In this document: piece after piece, positions 27,023 to 35,572 of the stretch
How positions within the stretch are numbered: position 1 is the stretch's first letter
Layout: every line of letters begins with the position of its first letter
Assembly (NCBI GenBank): GCA_026418535.1
Contig: JAOABC010000004.1
Coordinates: forward strand, 62,001-126,000
DNA from: Hydrogenothermaceae bacterium
GTDB taxonomy: Bacteria; Aquificota; Aquificia; Aquificales; Hydrogenothermaceae
Direction of reading: 5' to 3'
DNA: 64,000 nucleotides
Program-made: the position numbers and the translations under genes
Notes under the pieces: model-generated
The model's input: only the letters and a program-made list of their open reading frames with translations
Told to the model about the DNA's origin: nothing
The model's database searches: none

Positions 27023-28150
27023 TTACAAATTTTTAATTATAATCTCTTTGTTCTCATAATTCCTGATTTTTAGGAAGTTATTTCCTCTTTCTAGAATGTA
27101 CTCTGGAAGTAATGGGACTTTACCCATACCTCCTTCTATATCTAGGACAAAGGTAGGTATCCCTATTCCAGATAGCCTACCCCTTAGATGTTCCATTATC
27201 TCCAAACCTTTATCTATTCCTGTCTTGAAATGATAAACACCTTTAGTGGGGTCACAGTGGAAAAGGTAGTATGGTTTTACTTTTAACCTTAAGAGCTCTC
27301 TCATTAACCTCTCTACAGTATGCTTGTTATCGTTTATGCCTTTTAGTAAAACTGTTTGGTTAAGCACTGGTGCTCCTGTCCTTAGGATATTCTTTACCGC
27401 TACTTTTGTGTAACTCGTGATTTCCTCTGGATGGTTAAAATGTGTCACTACCCAAACTTTGTCATATTTAGAGAGTATCTCTAACAACTCTTCATCATAG
27501 AACCTAAAGGGGTTTACTACTGTCTCTCTGGTTGCTATCCGAATGAGGTCTATATGATCTATCTGTTGGATACTACTTAGGATGTAGTCTAACTTTTTGT
27601 TTGGAAGAGTTAGAGGGTCTCCTCCGGAGAGTATGACTTCCCTCACCTCTTCTTTTTCTCGGAGATACTGAAACATTTTCTCAAACTCTTCTTTGGGTCT
27701 TGCTCTCTCATCTTCGAGAAACATCCTCTTTCTCATACAGTGTCTACAGTATACACTACAGACATTGGTAGTCCTGATTAGAACTCTGTCTGGATACCTA
27801 TGGGTCAATCCGGGGACAGGACTTTTCACATCCTCTAAAAAAGGGTCAAGGTATGCACTCTTCTGATACTCTTCATCTATCTCTTTAAGATCTGGCAGTA
27901 TCTGTAAGAGGATAGGATCGTTCTTATCTTCTAGGTTTGCTAGTGAAAGGTAGTAGGGAGTGGTGGCAAAGTGGTATACATCACTTATCTTCTTGAGGAC
28001 AGTCTTATCTACCCAGTCTATTACCCTTTTTATATCTTCAACTGCCCTTATCTTGTTTACTGTTTGCCACTTCCAATTAGTCCAGTCTTCCTCGGCTACA
28101 TCTTTCCATATATATATGCTCTTCCAGTAATCTCTACTCAGTTCTCTCAA
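27023..28150 (-). CDS. kamA: KamA-family radical SAM aminomutase
   Basis: A lysine 2,3-aminomutase-type enzyme. The radical SAM cluster motif is C131SVYC135RHC138, and the PLP-binding Lys should lie in GGMGKVPLLPEY near the C-terminus. At 375 residues it is shorter than clostridial KamA (about 416) and nearer to EpmB, which makes beta-lysine for elongation factor P. Neither an epmA-like nor a beta-lysine acetyltransferase gene is next to it, so lysine metabolism, osmolyte synthesis or EF-P modification all remain possible. The start is TTG 28150 behind an AGAAGGTAAG site, 16 bases after the MFS gene. Confidence 0.82.
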   Translation of the reverse strand: MRELSRDYWKSIYIWKDVAEEDWTNWKWQTVNKIRAVEDIKRVIDWVDKTVLKKISDVYHFATTPYYLSLANLEDKNDPILLQILPDLKEIDEEYQKSAYLDPFLEDVKSPVPGLTHRYPDRVLIRTTNVCSVYCRHCMRKRMFLEDERARPKEEFEKMFQYLREKEEVREVILSGGDPLTLPNKKLDYILSSIQQIDHIDLIRIATRETVVNPFRFYDEELLEILSKYDKVWVVTHFNHPEEITSYTKVAVKNILRTGAPVLNQTVLLKGINDNKHTVERLMRELLRLKVKPYYLFHCDPTKGVYHFKTGIDKGLEIMEHLRGRLSGIGIPTFVLDIEGGMGKVPLLPEYILERGNNFLKIRNYENKEIIIKNL

Positions 28151-28166
28151 CTTCTTACCTTCTTCT

Positions 28167-29357
28167 TTAACTTTTGTTAAATTTTACTATAACTTTAAAG
28201 GAAAAAAAGAGGTATAAAACAGCTATGACCTGTACAACTATCAAAGACCATACCGTAACATCCACAGATATATCGTAAAGCAAACCTGTAAGAGCACCCC
28301 CGGAGAAGGCAGAAACACCATAAACCAGGTTAAACACACCAAAGGCAGAGCCTCTCTTCCCCTGTTCTACATGGTCCACTATGTAAGCTTTAAAGACCAC
28401 CTCATGTAGACCCAGTACAACCCCCCATACAAACATTCCAAGAACTGTATAGATAGTGTTCCCTGAGAACAGTAAAGCTATAGTTATAGCTGTGAGAAAA
28501 GGAACAAGCAGTAGTGTATAGACCTTCCTGTCTACTCTATCGTAGATCTTCCCTATTACCATGGCAGAAGCTCCATCTACAACCATTGCCAATAGGTAGA
28601 GTAGTGGTATGTATAGGTCTGGTATTATATGGTTGATCTTTAGATGGTAACCCACCAGGGCAAAGTTTACAAACCCAAACACTGTGAAAAATGTAAATAC
28701 ACAGAAGATCCAAAAAGCTTCTGACAGACTTTTCTCTTTTTTTCTTTCTCCACCCCTCTCTATTTTGATTACCTCTTTGAATCTCAGATATGTAAATAAA
28801 AGTATGACCATCAGTAAGACGAATAGGATCCAGAAAATCTCGAAAGAAGATCTGTACTCTTGGGCTGTTGGATTACCTTTATAGGAGAGGAAGAGAAGAA
28901 ACAGAATTAGCGGTCCAATAATGGCTCCTACTTGGTCTATTAGCTCAAGGACTCCAAACCCAAAGCCAGTTCCAACCTTTTCAGTTGCATTTGAGAGGAC
29001 AGCATCCTTAACAGGTGATCTTAACCCTTTTCCAACTCTCTCAAGGATTACAAAAACAGCTGCCAACTGCCAGGATTCAGATATAGACAGTAGGGGTATG
29101 CTCGCCAAGAGCCCATAACCTAAGAAAAGGAAAAACCAGTATGAAGATGTTTTATCTGATATGAACCCTGAGATTAACCTGCATACGTATCCTAAGAACT
29201 CTCCTATCCCTACCACAACCCCAACTGTAAAAGCTGATGCTCCAACTAAGCTAAGGTACTGACCACTGACACTTCTTCCCCCTTCGTATATTATATCTCC
29301 AAGGAGACTTATTACTCCAAAGAGTAAGATTAACATCCATACTTGTTTTTTATCCAT
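28167..29357 (-). CDS. major facilitator superfamily transporter
   Basis: The 396-residue protein has about twelve hydrophobic segments and MFS-type loop motifs (GFISDKTSSYW after helix 2 and GKIYDRVDRK in the second half). The substrate cannot be told. It overlaps the bioF stop by eight bases and so belongs to the trpA-hisH-bioF transcript. Confidence 0.8.
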   Translation of the reverse strand: MDKKQVWMLILLFGVISLLGDIIYEGGRSVSGQYLSLVGASAFTVGVVVGIGEFLGYVCRLISGFISDKTSSYWFFLFLGYGLLASIPLLSISESWQLAAVFVILERVGKGLRSPVKDAVLSNATEKVGTGFGFGVLELIDQVGAIIGPLILFLLFLSYKGNPTAQEYRSSFEIFWILFVLLMVILLFTYLRFKEVIKIERGGERKKEKSLSEAFWIFCVFTFFTVFGFVNFALVGYHLKINHIIPDLYIPLLYLLAMVVDGASAMVIGKIYDRVDRKVYTLLLVPFLTAITIALLFSGNTIYTVLGMFVWGVVLGLHEVVFKAYIVDHVEQGKRGSAFGVFNLVYGVSAFSGGALTGLLYDISVDVTVWSLIVVQVIAVLYLFFSFKVIVKFNKS

Positions 29358-30486
29358 TTACTATCTCAGAGAGTGTACTTAGAAACCTTTTTATATCCTC
29401 TGGGGTGTGTTTTGATGTTATGGTTATTCGCAGCCTGGACGTTCCTGGTGGGACTGTAGGGGGTCTGACTGCTCCAATGAAGAAGCCATTCTCTAAAAGT
29501 TTATCTCTTATGTATAGAGTCCTCTTTGGTTCTCTGACGATGTAGGTTATGATAGGTGTCCCGAAGAAGTTTACATCTAAACCCTCTCTTTTACTGATTT
29601 CCAGAAAGGTTTCTACATTCCTAAATAGCCTTTCTCTTCTGTACACTTCTTCCTTTATAGCTCGTAGATTGTATAAGGATACGAAGTTTTGAAGTGGGGA
29701 CAAGGCTGTTGTAAAGATAACTGACCTCATCCTGTTTATTAAATAGTTTATCAGGAGCTTTGTTCCACAGATAAAGGCTCCGTAACTTCCAACTGCCTTT
29801 GATAGTGTTCCCATCAGGATGGTGTTGTCTGTCGGCTTTATCCCAAAGTGGCTGAATATGCCTCTACCCTCTTTCCCTAAAACACCTGTAGAGTGAGCTT
29901 CATCTACTACCAAAACTGCATCGTACTTCTGAGAGATCTTCACAAGCTCATCCAGGGGAGCTATATCTCCATCCATACTGAACACACTGTCTGTTACGAT
30001 TATTCTCTTTCCTTTAGTGTTGGTCGTTCTTATCTTTCTCTCTAAATCTTCTACATCACAGTGTCTGTATACCAGTTTGCTTGCTTTTGATAGTCTTATG
30101 CCGTCTATTATGGATGCATGGTTTAACTGGTCGCTAAAGATCGTATCTCCCTCCTCTGAGATAATGGGGATCAGTCCGATGTTTGCCATATATCCACTTC
30201 CAACCACCAGACAACTCTCTGTGTTCTTAAACTCAGCTAGGGACTCTTCTAGCTCCTTCTGGATAGGGTGAAAGCCGGATATAAGTGCGGATGCTCCGCT
30301 TCCTAATGCTATACTTTCAATAGATCTATAGAGTTTCTCTTTTGTGGAGGGATTGTCTCTCAGTCCAAGATAGTCGTTTGACGAGAATTCCACAGTATCC
30401 GGAGGGAGAACTATTCTTTCTCTGTAAAGTCCTGCCTCTTCTATCTCCCTTAACTTTTCCTTCAAGAAGTCATTAAACTGCTTCAT
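29350..30486 (-). CDS. bioF: 8-amino-7-oxononanoate synthase
   Basis: A PLP enzyme of the alpha-oxoamine synthase family that condenses pimeloyl-thioester and alanine in biotin synthesis. Visible motifs are SSNDYLGLRDNP, VVDEAHSTGVLGKEGRG and the PLP Lys in GTLSKAVGSYGAF near residue 230. The 378 residues are typical for BioF; KBL (glycine C-acetyltransferase) is the alternative but is usually a little longer. It overlaps hisH by 14 bases. Biotin is needed for the carboxylase encoded at 60.3 kb. Confidence 0.85.
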   Translation of the reverse strand: MKQFNDFLKEKLREIEEAGLYRERIVLPPDTVEFSSNDYLGLRDNPSTKEKLYRSIESIALGSGASALISGFHPIQKELEESLAEFKNTESCLVVGSGYMANIGLIPIISEEGDTIFSDQLNHASIIDGIRLSKASKLVYRHCDVEDLERKIRTTNTKGKRIIVTDSVFSMDGDIAPLDELVKISQKYDAVLVVDEAHSTGVLGKEGRGIFSHFGIKPTDNTILMGTLSKAVGSYGAFICGTKLLINYLINRMRSVIFTTALSPLQNFVSLYNLRAIKEEVYRRERLFRNVETFLEISKREGLDVNFFGTPIITYIVREPKRTLYIRDKLLENGFFIGAVRPPTVPPGTSRLRITITSKHTPEDIKRFLSTLSEIVNG

Positions 30487-31096
30487 ATATTAGAAATCTT
30501 TTAAAGTTTGAGAGGAGCTTTAAACCTGCCCTCTGACTTTTCTCCGGATGAAATTGAACAGCCCAGATGTTTTCAACTTCAACACTAGAACAGAAATCAA
30601 CACCATAGTCTGTGGTGGTGGAGACAACCTCTATATCCTCTGGTTTACCGTGGTAAGAATGGACGAAGTAGAAAAACTCTCCATCCTCTATCTGGTCAAA
30701 CATTTTGCTCTCTTTCTTGATCCATATTTGGTTCCAACCCATATGGGGTATCTTTATGTCTAACTTTTCATCAAATCTGACCACACTACCCTTTATAACT
30801 CCCAATCCTCTATGTTCTCCAAACTCATACCCATACTCAAAAAGTAGCTGGAGACCTAAACATATCCCTAGGTAGGGTTTCCCTTTCTCTATGTTCTCTA
30901 AGATCTTCTCTTTTAGAGATAGCCTCTCAAGGTTGTGGACAGCATCCCCAAAAGCACCAACTCCAGGAACTACAATTCCTCTTGCTCTGTCTAGATCTTC
31001 TGGATTTGATGTTATCACCGCCTCAAGTCCTACTTTCTCCAGAGCTTTTTGGACACTTCTTAAGTTTCCCATCCCGTAGTCTACTACAGCTATCAT
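30473..31096 (-). CDS. hisH: imidazole glycerol phosphate synthase glutaminase subunit
   Basis: HisH is a class I glutamine amidotransferase that supplies ammonia to HisF in histidine synthesis. The nucleophile Cys is in YLGICLGLQLLFE near residue 78, and the His/Glu pair in VQFHPEKSQ near residue 185. The 207 residues are typical. HisF is not in the window. The start overlaps the trpA stop by four bases. Confidence 0.95.
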   Translation of the reverse strand: MIAVVDYGMGNLRSVQKALEKVGLEAVITSNPEDLDRARGIVVPGVGAFGDAVHNLERLSLKEKILENIEKGKPYLGICLGLQLLFEYGYEFGEHRGLGVIKGSVVRFDEKLDIKIPHMGWNQIWIKKESKMFDQIEDGEFFYFVHSYHGKPEDIEVVSTTTDYGVDFCSSVEVENIWAVQFHPEKSQRAGLKLLSNFKRFLIYEAV

Positions 31097-31860
31097 CCTT
31101 CTATTCCCTCTTTCAGCTCTTTCACCAAAGATCTTAGAGTTTGAAAGTCTGCTTTCCCCTGTAGTTTAACTACAGCACTACCTACTATAACTCCATCTCC
31201 CACATTTGATATCCTCTGGGCATGCTCTTTCTTAGATACACCAAAACCTACAGCCACTTTTTTGTCTGTTAGTGTCTTTATATATCTGATCTTCTCTTCA
31301 AGTTCTTCCCAGGGGAGACTCTCTCTCTCTCCAGTGATACCTGTCAAGGATACGTAGTAGATAAAATCATCACTCATCCCAGATATGAGTCTTATTCTCT
31401 TCTCGTCAGAGGTAGGAGCAAGTAGAAAAATAACTGAAAGTCCGTAGCTGTTTGCTATCTTCTTAAAACTCTCTGCTTCCTCCGGAGGCAAGTCTGGAAC
31501 TATAAAACCATCTACACCACTTTCCTTAGCAACTTTACAGAACTCCTCTTCTCCTGTTTTGAATATGGGATTATAGTAAGTCATTCCAACTATTGGAACA
31601 TCCAGATATTCCTGCTTTATTCTTTTTGTTACCTCAAATACCTTGGATGGAGTTATACCATCCTTTACGGCTTTCTCGTGGGCTATCTGGATGGTGGTTC
31701 CATCAGCCACAGGGTCTGAGAAGGGGAATCCAACCTCAAGCATGTCTGCACCACTATCTATTAGTACTTTGGCTGTTTCTAGACTGTCTTCTATGGATGG
31801 ATAACCAGCCATGAAGTAGCATATTAGAGGCTTCTTACCTTCAAAAACTTTCCTTATCAT
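31093..31860 (-). CDS. trpA: tryptophan synthase alpha subunit
   Basis: The 255-residue TIM-barrel enzyme cleaves indole-3-glycerol phosphate. The signature LEVGFPFSDPVADG contains the catalytic Glu and Asp region, and the second half has VGFGVSKKEHA and DGVIVGSAVV phosphate-binding loops. It is the first gene of a mixed biosynthetic operon with hisH and bioF; trpB is not adjacent. Confidence 0.96.
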   Translation of the reverse strand: MIRKVFEGKKPLICYFMAGYPSIEDSLETAKVLIDSGADMLEVGFPFSDPVADGTTIQIAHEKAVKDGITPSKVFEVTKRIKQEYLDVPIVGMTYYNPIFKTGEEEFCKVAKESGVDGFIVPDLPPEEAESFKKIANSYGLSVIFLLAPTSDEKRIRLISGMSDDFIYYVSLTGITGERESLPWEELEEKIRYIKTLTDKKVAVGFGVSKKEHAQRISNVGDGVIVGSAVVKLQGKADFQTLRSLVKELKEGIEG

Positions 31861-31926
31861 AACGTTTCTCCATCTTTTTTAAAAATTATACTTCCTTTAG
31901 GGGAAGGTTTTGTTGTTCAAATTTTA

Positions 31927-33093
31927 CTACATTCCCGGAAGTCTTGGTATTTTACCCAGTTTTGATAGTTTGTAGTATACTCCCCAACCTTTTTTCATCC
32001 AGTGTCCTAACACAGGAAGGGGTATAAACATAGCTCTTCTGTTACTTCTGTAGGCAAGCCCTCCACCGTTTCCCATATCCATAAGACATAGGATGTTTAT
32101 ATGTTCCACATAAGACTTTGGCTCTCCTTTCTCTAAACCCTCCTTTAGAGCTATGTTATAGGCTGTGTTTCTCGCCATCACTTCAGCAAGGTGTCCCTGT
32201 TTTGCCTTCCAATCCGGACCTTCCAGAGACACACAATCTCCCATAGCATACACATTCTCCAACCCTTCTACCTGATTATATCTGTTTACTATAACAAATC
32301 CTGCCTCTGTTTTTGGTAGATCTCCAGATCTTACAGCCGGATGCCCATCACCTGCTGGAACAAAGCAAGTTAAGTCTGACTCTATTTTATGAGTATCCTC
32401 TAAGATAACTCCATCTGGTGTGAACTCAGATATCTTTTTACCTGTTATACTCTTTATCTTCAACTTTCTGAATATACCATCCATCATCTTTAGTGCAGTT
32501 TCTCCAAGTTTCTCTCCAGGTCTTGCCATAGAAGCAAAGAAGGTTATCTCAAAGTTCTCTCTCAGTCCTAATCTTCTTAAGTAGTAGTCTACATTAAACA
32601 TAACCTCAAATACGGGACCACCTCTGATAGCTTCCTTCGCTTTTGGATTTCCCCCGAAACCAAAGGCTAGTTTACCTTTGCCTTTTTGGACTAGTTGTTG
32701 GAGTTTATCTCTGTATAGAACTATTTCTTCCGGTTTTCCACATATAGAGTAGGTGTTGTGTATGCCCTTATGTTTTAGTTTTTCCTGACCTATGGCTATT
32801 ATAAGGTAGTCAAAGTCTTTTCTTATGGTTCCATGCTCCATGATAAAGCTGTCTCTGTTTACCTGAGAAACAGCTCCCTTTGTAAACTTAAACCCATAGA
32901 CCTTTCCGATATCTGTAATTGGTACAATTACTTCCTCGAACCTTTTCTCCCCTGTTGGAATCCAGATAGATATAGGGTATACAAACAGAAACTCCCTATC
33001 AGATACAACTTCTACGTCAAATTTGTATTTCCTTAAAAATATGGCACACTCTATCCCAGCTATACCACCACCTAGGACCACAACCTTCTTCAT
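31927..33093 (-). CDS. sulfide:quinone oxidoreductase-like flavoprotein
   Basis: The protein has an N-terminal FAD-binding fold (VVLGGGIAGIECAIFLRK) and a second FAD motif (GLENVYAMGDCVSL), and aligns with sulfide:quinone reductase. Of the three SQR cysteines known in Aquifex, two equivalents are seen, Cys118 in TYSICGKP and Cys336 in NILCLMDMG. The central one (Cys156 in Aquifex) is absent; the segment reads GFGGNPKAKEAIRGGPVFE. Without it the usual disulfide/polysulfide cycle should not work, so the substrate may differ. The C-terminus (about 350-388) has aromatic residues and could form a membrane-binding helix pair. It is flanked by its own promoter region and by the decayed element. Confidence 0.78.
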   Translation of the reverse strand: MKKVVVLGGGIAGIECAIFLRKYKFDVEVVSDREFLFVYPISIWIPTGEKRFEEVIVPITDIGKVYGFKFTKGAVSQVNRDSFIMEHGTIRKDFDYLIIAIGQEKLKHKGIHNTYSICGKPEEIVLYRDKLQQLVQKGKGKLAFGFGGNPKAKEAIRGGPVFEVMFNVDYYLRRLGLRENFEITFFASMARPGEKLGETALKMMDGIFRKLKIKSITGKKISEFTPDGVILEDTHKIESDLTCFVPAGDGHPAVRSGDLPKTEAGFVIVNRYNQVEGLENVYAMGDCVSLEGPDWKAKQGHLAEVMARNTAYNIALKEGLEKGEPKSYVEHINILCLMDMGNGGGLAYRSNRRAMFIPLPVLGHWMKKGWGVYYKLSKLGKIPRLPGM

Positions 33094-33210
33094 CCTATAG
33101 ACACCTCTCTAAGATATTGACTTAGATATTTTACCTACTCTGAATGGGTGTATAAAGAAAGTGAAGGGGATCTGTAACAGTTTTTATTTTTAAAAAGTTT
33201 TTACCTGCTC

Positions 33211-33324
33211 TAAAGATAATACAGTATATCCAAAAAATACCAAAGATATTATCTCCACTATAATCATGACATTCCATAAACAAAAAACCTTATCTGTCTT
33301 TGTTTCTTGGACTTTTAAACAGCC
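33211..33324. repeat. decayed transposable element, copy 2 (internally deleted)
   Basis: This segment repeats two blocks of the element at 21.5-21.7 kb in inverted orientation. Block 33211-33264 (TAAAGATAATACAGTATATC...) matches the complement of 21636-21685, and block 33292-33324 (ATCTGTCTTTGTTTCTTGGA...) matches the complement of 21463-21495 with one mismatch visible. The transposase-like middle (about 140 bases) is missing. It lies between the SQR-like gene and dtd. Confidence 0.7.
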
Positions 33325-33369
33325 TTAGGAGAACTTCTTCAAAGGAAAAAAGAAGTGATTAAAAAGTAG

Positions 33370-33813
33370 TCATAGCTCTTTAGAGTTCAGTATGAATGTA
33401 ACGGGTCCGTCGTTTAGTATATAGACCTTCATATCTACCCCAAAGACTCCAGATTGAACCCTGATGAAGTTAGATATTTTCTCTATAAACAACCTATACA
33501 ACCTATCAGCTTCCTGAGATTCTGCAGCTGTTTCAAAGGAGGGTCTCCTGCCTTTCCGTAAATTTGCAACCAATGTAAACTGAGACACAACCAAAACCTC
33601 CCCCTGAACATCCTGGACTGAAAGGTTCATCCTCTTACTCTCGTCCTCAAATAGGCGGAGATTTACTATCTTGTTTACCAGTTTATCCACATCTAACTCA
33701 GTATCCCCCTTGCATACTCCAAGTAGTATATTTAAGCCTCTCCCTATCTTCCCAACAACTCTGCCTTGCACCTCTACAGAGGACTCAAGAACTCTCTGTA
33801 CTAGAGCTATCAT
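33370..33813 (-). CDS. dtd: D-aminoacyl-tRNA deacylase
   Basis: DTD removes D-amino acids (and glycine from tRNA-Ala) to keep translation homochiral. The family motifs SQFTL near residue 75 and NDGPVTF (NxGPxT) near residue 135 are both present in a 147-residue protein of normal length. The start overlaps the TetR stop by four bases, so the two are coupled. The window has about 50 bases of AT-rich spacer between its stop and the decayed element. Confidence 0.95.
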   Translation of the reverse strand: MIALVQRVLESSVEVQGRVVGKIGRGLNILLGVCKGDTELDVDKLVNKIVNLRLFEDESKRMNLSVQDVQGEVLVVSQFTLVANLRKGRRPSFETAAESQEADRLYRLFIEKISNFIRVQSGVFGVDMKVYILNDGPVTFILNSKEL

Positions 33814-34403
33814 CTCTTCATTATCCCGTAGAACAACTCTGAAATTAACTGGTCTGGGTCCTTTATTATGGGACCTTCTCTTTTCTCCATAATGTAGGCA
33901 AACACTTTAGCCTGTATCAATCCTACAAAAAGCATTGCAATCTCTTTTGGGTCTATATCTGCCCTTACTATTCCCTCTTCCTGACCCTTTTTTAGAATCT
34001 GTGCCAATTTCTCTCTGTAGTTCTCCACAAAAGAGTGCAAAATATCAAAGAACCTTACATTTCCGGACCTACTGAACTCAAAACAGAGAACAGGAACAGC
34101 ACCGTTTGTCTCCTCTAACACAGAGATATGTTCTTTGATTACCTGTCTTAAGGTTTCTTCAACTGGAAGATTCATCGCTAAAGATCTATCAACACTTCCG
34201 GAACATCTTGAGATATACTTGTTTATAATCTCTATAACTATATTGTCAAGAGATGGAAAGTGTTTGTATATTGCTGCATCCGTTATCCCAACTCTATAAC
34301 CTATATTTTTAGCTGTAAACTTTCTTAGCCCTTCCTCTACTATGATTTGAGCCCCTGCCTTTATTATTCTCTCTCTAGTAGAAAGCTCCTCTTCTATTGT
34401 CAT
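33810..34403 (-). CDS. TetR-family transcriptional regulator
   Basis: An N-terminal helix-turn-helix (IIVEEGLRKFTAKNIGYRVGITDAAIYKHF) is followed by a helical ligand domain, giving about 197 residues. Two adjacent ATG codons exist (34406 and 34403); the second has the better distance of five bases from AGGAGG. Ligand and targets are unknown. It sits upstream of dtd and downstream of the DHH gene, all on one strand. Confidence 0.85.
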   Translation of the reverse strand: MTIEEELSTRERIIKAGAQIIVEEGLRKFTAKNIGYRVGITDAAIYKHFPSLDNIVIEIINKYISRCSGSVDRSLAMNLPVEETLRQVIKEHISVLEETNGAVPVLCFEFSRSGNVRFFDILHSFVENYREKLAQILKKGQEEGIVRADIDPKEIAMLFVGLIQAKVFAYIMEKREGPIIKDPDQLISELFYGIMKR

Positions 34404-34418
34404 CATTACCTCCTATCT

Positions 34419-35279
34419 TTATATTAAAAGCATATTACAGAACTCTGTAAGGGATACAGAAGCACCTGCTGCATTTCTATGACCTCCACCACCAAGTAGT
34501 CTAGCAAGGTCCAAAGCAGAAGGAGTATAGTTGTCTAAACTTCTAAAACTCAGTTTTACGTAATCTCCGTTTATACTGAACAGACAGACTGACTGCTCGA
34601 ACTTTTTGCTGAGTATATTACCAATCTCAGACTGGAACAGGCCTGTATTGTACGCTCTTACTTTGTAATCACCGATCTTTATAAATAGGTCTTTAGACTT
34701 ATCTACAAAACTATTTATAAGATAGCTAGTGTACTCTGAGATTGTCTTTCCTTTTTCAATAATGACTTTTAGATCTTCTTTTATCAGAATTTCCTTTATC
34801 TTATCCGGTTGATTTGTATACAGGAAGAGGTAATTATTAACATACTTTGTCTCCTCGCCAAACTCCCATTTCCAGATATCCTTATCTTCTACATACTTTA
34901 TTATTTTAGGAATGTTCTCCCCAAAAAGATACTTATAAGTCAATGATGCTCCGGATGCATTGTTATCAAAAGCGAACTTAAATTTTGAGAACCTTTTAGA
35001 AAGGTCCTCCAACATCTGTCTAACGCTTATGTGATGGTCTATGTTTATCACTTCCTTAGCCTGCTCAAGGACTTTTTGAATATCATCCTCTCTAAGAGCA
35101 AAATCTAATATGTATATCACCGTATCCCTATCTACATCTTGAAGTAAGTTACTGATATCTTCATCTTTATAGTTGTGGTCGAAGCTGTAGAGCTTACAGT
35201 CCGGATGCTTTAAAAGCAAAACAGCAGCAGCGGTTGTTCCATCTGTACAATTCTTATGGTAAATACCAATAGTTTTCAT
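34419..35279 (-). CDS. DHH/DHHA1-family phosphoesterase
   Basis: The N-terminal domain has YHKNCTDGTTAAAVLL, YILDFAL and the DHH motif in NIDHHIS near residue 85; the C-terminal DHHA1 domain ends with GGGGHRNAAGAS. This is the layout of small nucleases such as NrnB/NrnA that cleave short oligonucleotides or dinucleotides with Mn2+. An in-frame TTG at 35294 would put the AAGGAGG ribosome binding site inside the gene, so the ATG at 35279 is chosen. It is divergent from nrdB. The exact substrate is not decided by sequence. Confidence 0.82.
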   Translation of the reverse strand: MKTIGIYHKNCTDGTTAAAVLLLKHPDCKLYSFDHNYKDEDISNLLQDVDRDTVIYILDFALREDDIQKVLEQAKEVINIDHHISVRQMLEDLSKRFSKFKFAFDNNASGASLTYKYLFGENIPKIIKYVEDKDIWKWEFGEETKYVNNYLFLYTNQPDKIKEILIKEDLKVIIEKGKTISEYTSYLINSFVDKSKDLFIKIGDYKVRAYNTGLFQSEIGNILSKKFEQSVCLFSINGDYVKLSFRSLDNYTPSALDLARLLGGGGHRNAAGASVSLTEFCNMLLI

Positions 35280-35399
35280 ACAAACCTCCTTCAATATATT
35301 TTAAGTTAATAGTTGCTAACTGTAAAGTGTAAAAAATGTGTGAAAAAAATATTGTAATATGAAAATTTTAAACTATATATATGGTAAAAATATAAAATC

Positions 35400-35423
35400 T
35401 TTACGTATCATCTGTTACGTAAA
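35400..35423. promoter_or_regulatory. perfect interrupted palindrome in the DHH/nrdB spacer
   Basis: TTTACGTA and TACGTAAA form a perfect 8-bp inverted repeat with an 8-base spacer (center-to-center 16 bp), the geometry of a dimeric repressor or activator site. It lies about 120 bases from the DHH start and 170 from the nrdB start. No known regulator is matched. Confidence 0.45.
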
Positions 35424-35513
35424 ATAGTTATTTACTAGTAAATTAAGCAATATGACATTTTCAAAAACCCTCGAAAGGTTATAGGATAAAATAGAATTAA
35501 AGGTGTGATGGTA

Positions 35514-35566
35514 TTGACCTACACTAAATACAGTGGTATATTGTGTAAAAACACTATATGTAGGAG
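35514..35566 (+). promoter_or_regulatory. nrdBA promoter with two NrdR-like boxes
   Basis: TTGACC (35514-35519) and TATATT (35537-35542) are 17 bases apart, a good sigma-70 promoter. The spacer is filled by ACACTAAATACAGTGG (35521-35536), which matches the NrdR box consensus acaCwATATaTwGtgt at about 13 of 16 positions. A second box, ACACTATATGTAGGAG (35551-35566), begins exactly 30 bases later, three helical turns, and overlaps the ribosome binding site. Paired boxes in phase are how the ATP/dATP sensor NrdR represses nrd genes. The nrdR gene itself is not in this window. Confidence 0.85.
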
Positions 35567-35572
35567 GTAATT

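Noticed and set aside
33333-33356. ACTTCTT...AAGAAGT inverted repeat as dtd terminator
   Set aside because: The stem is AT-rich, with a 10-base loop and no clear T-run after it on the minus strand.
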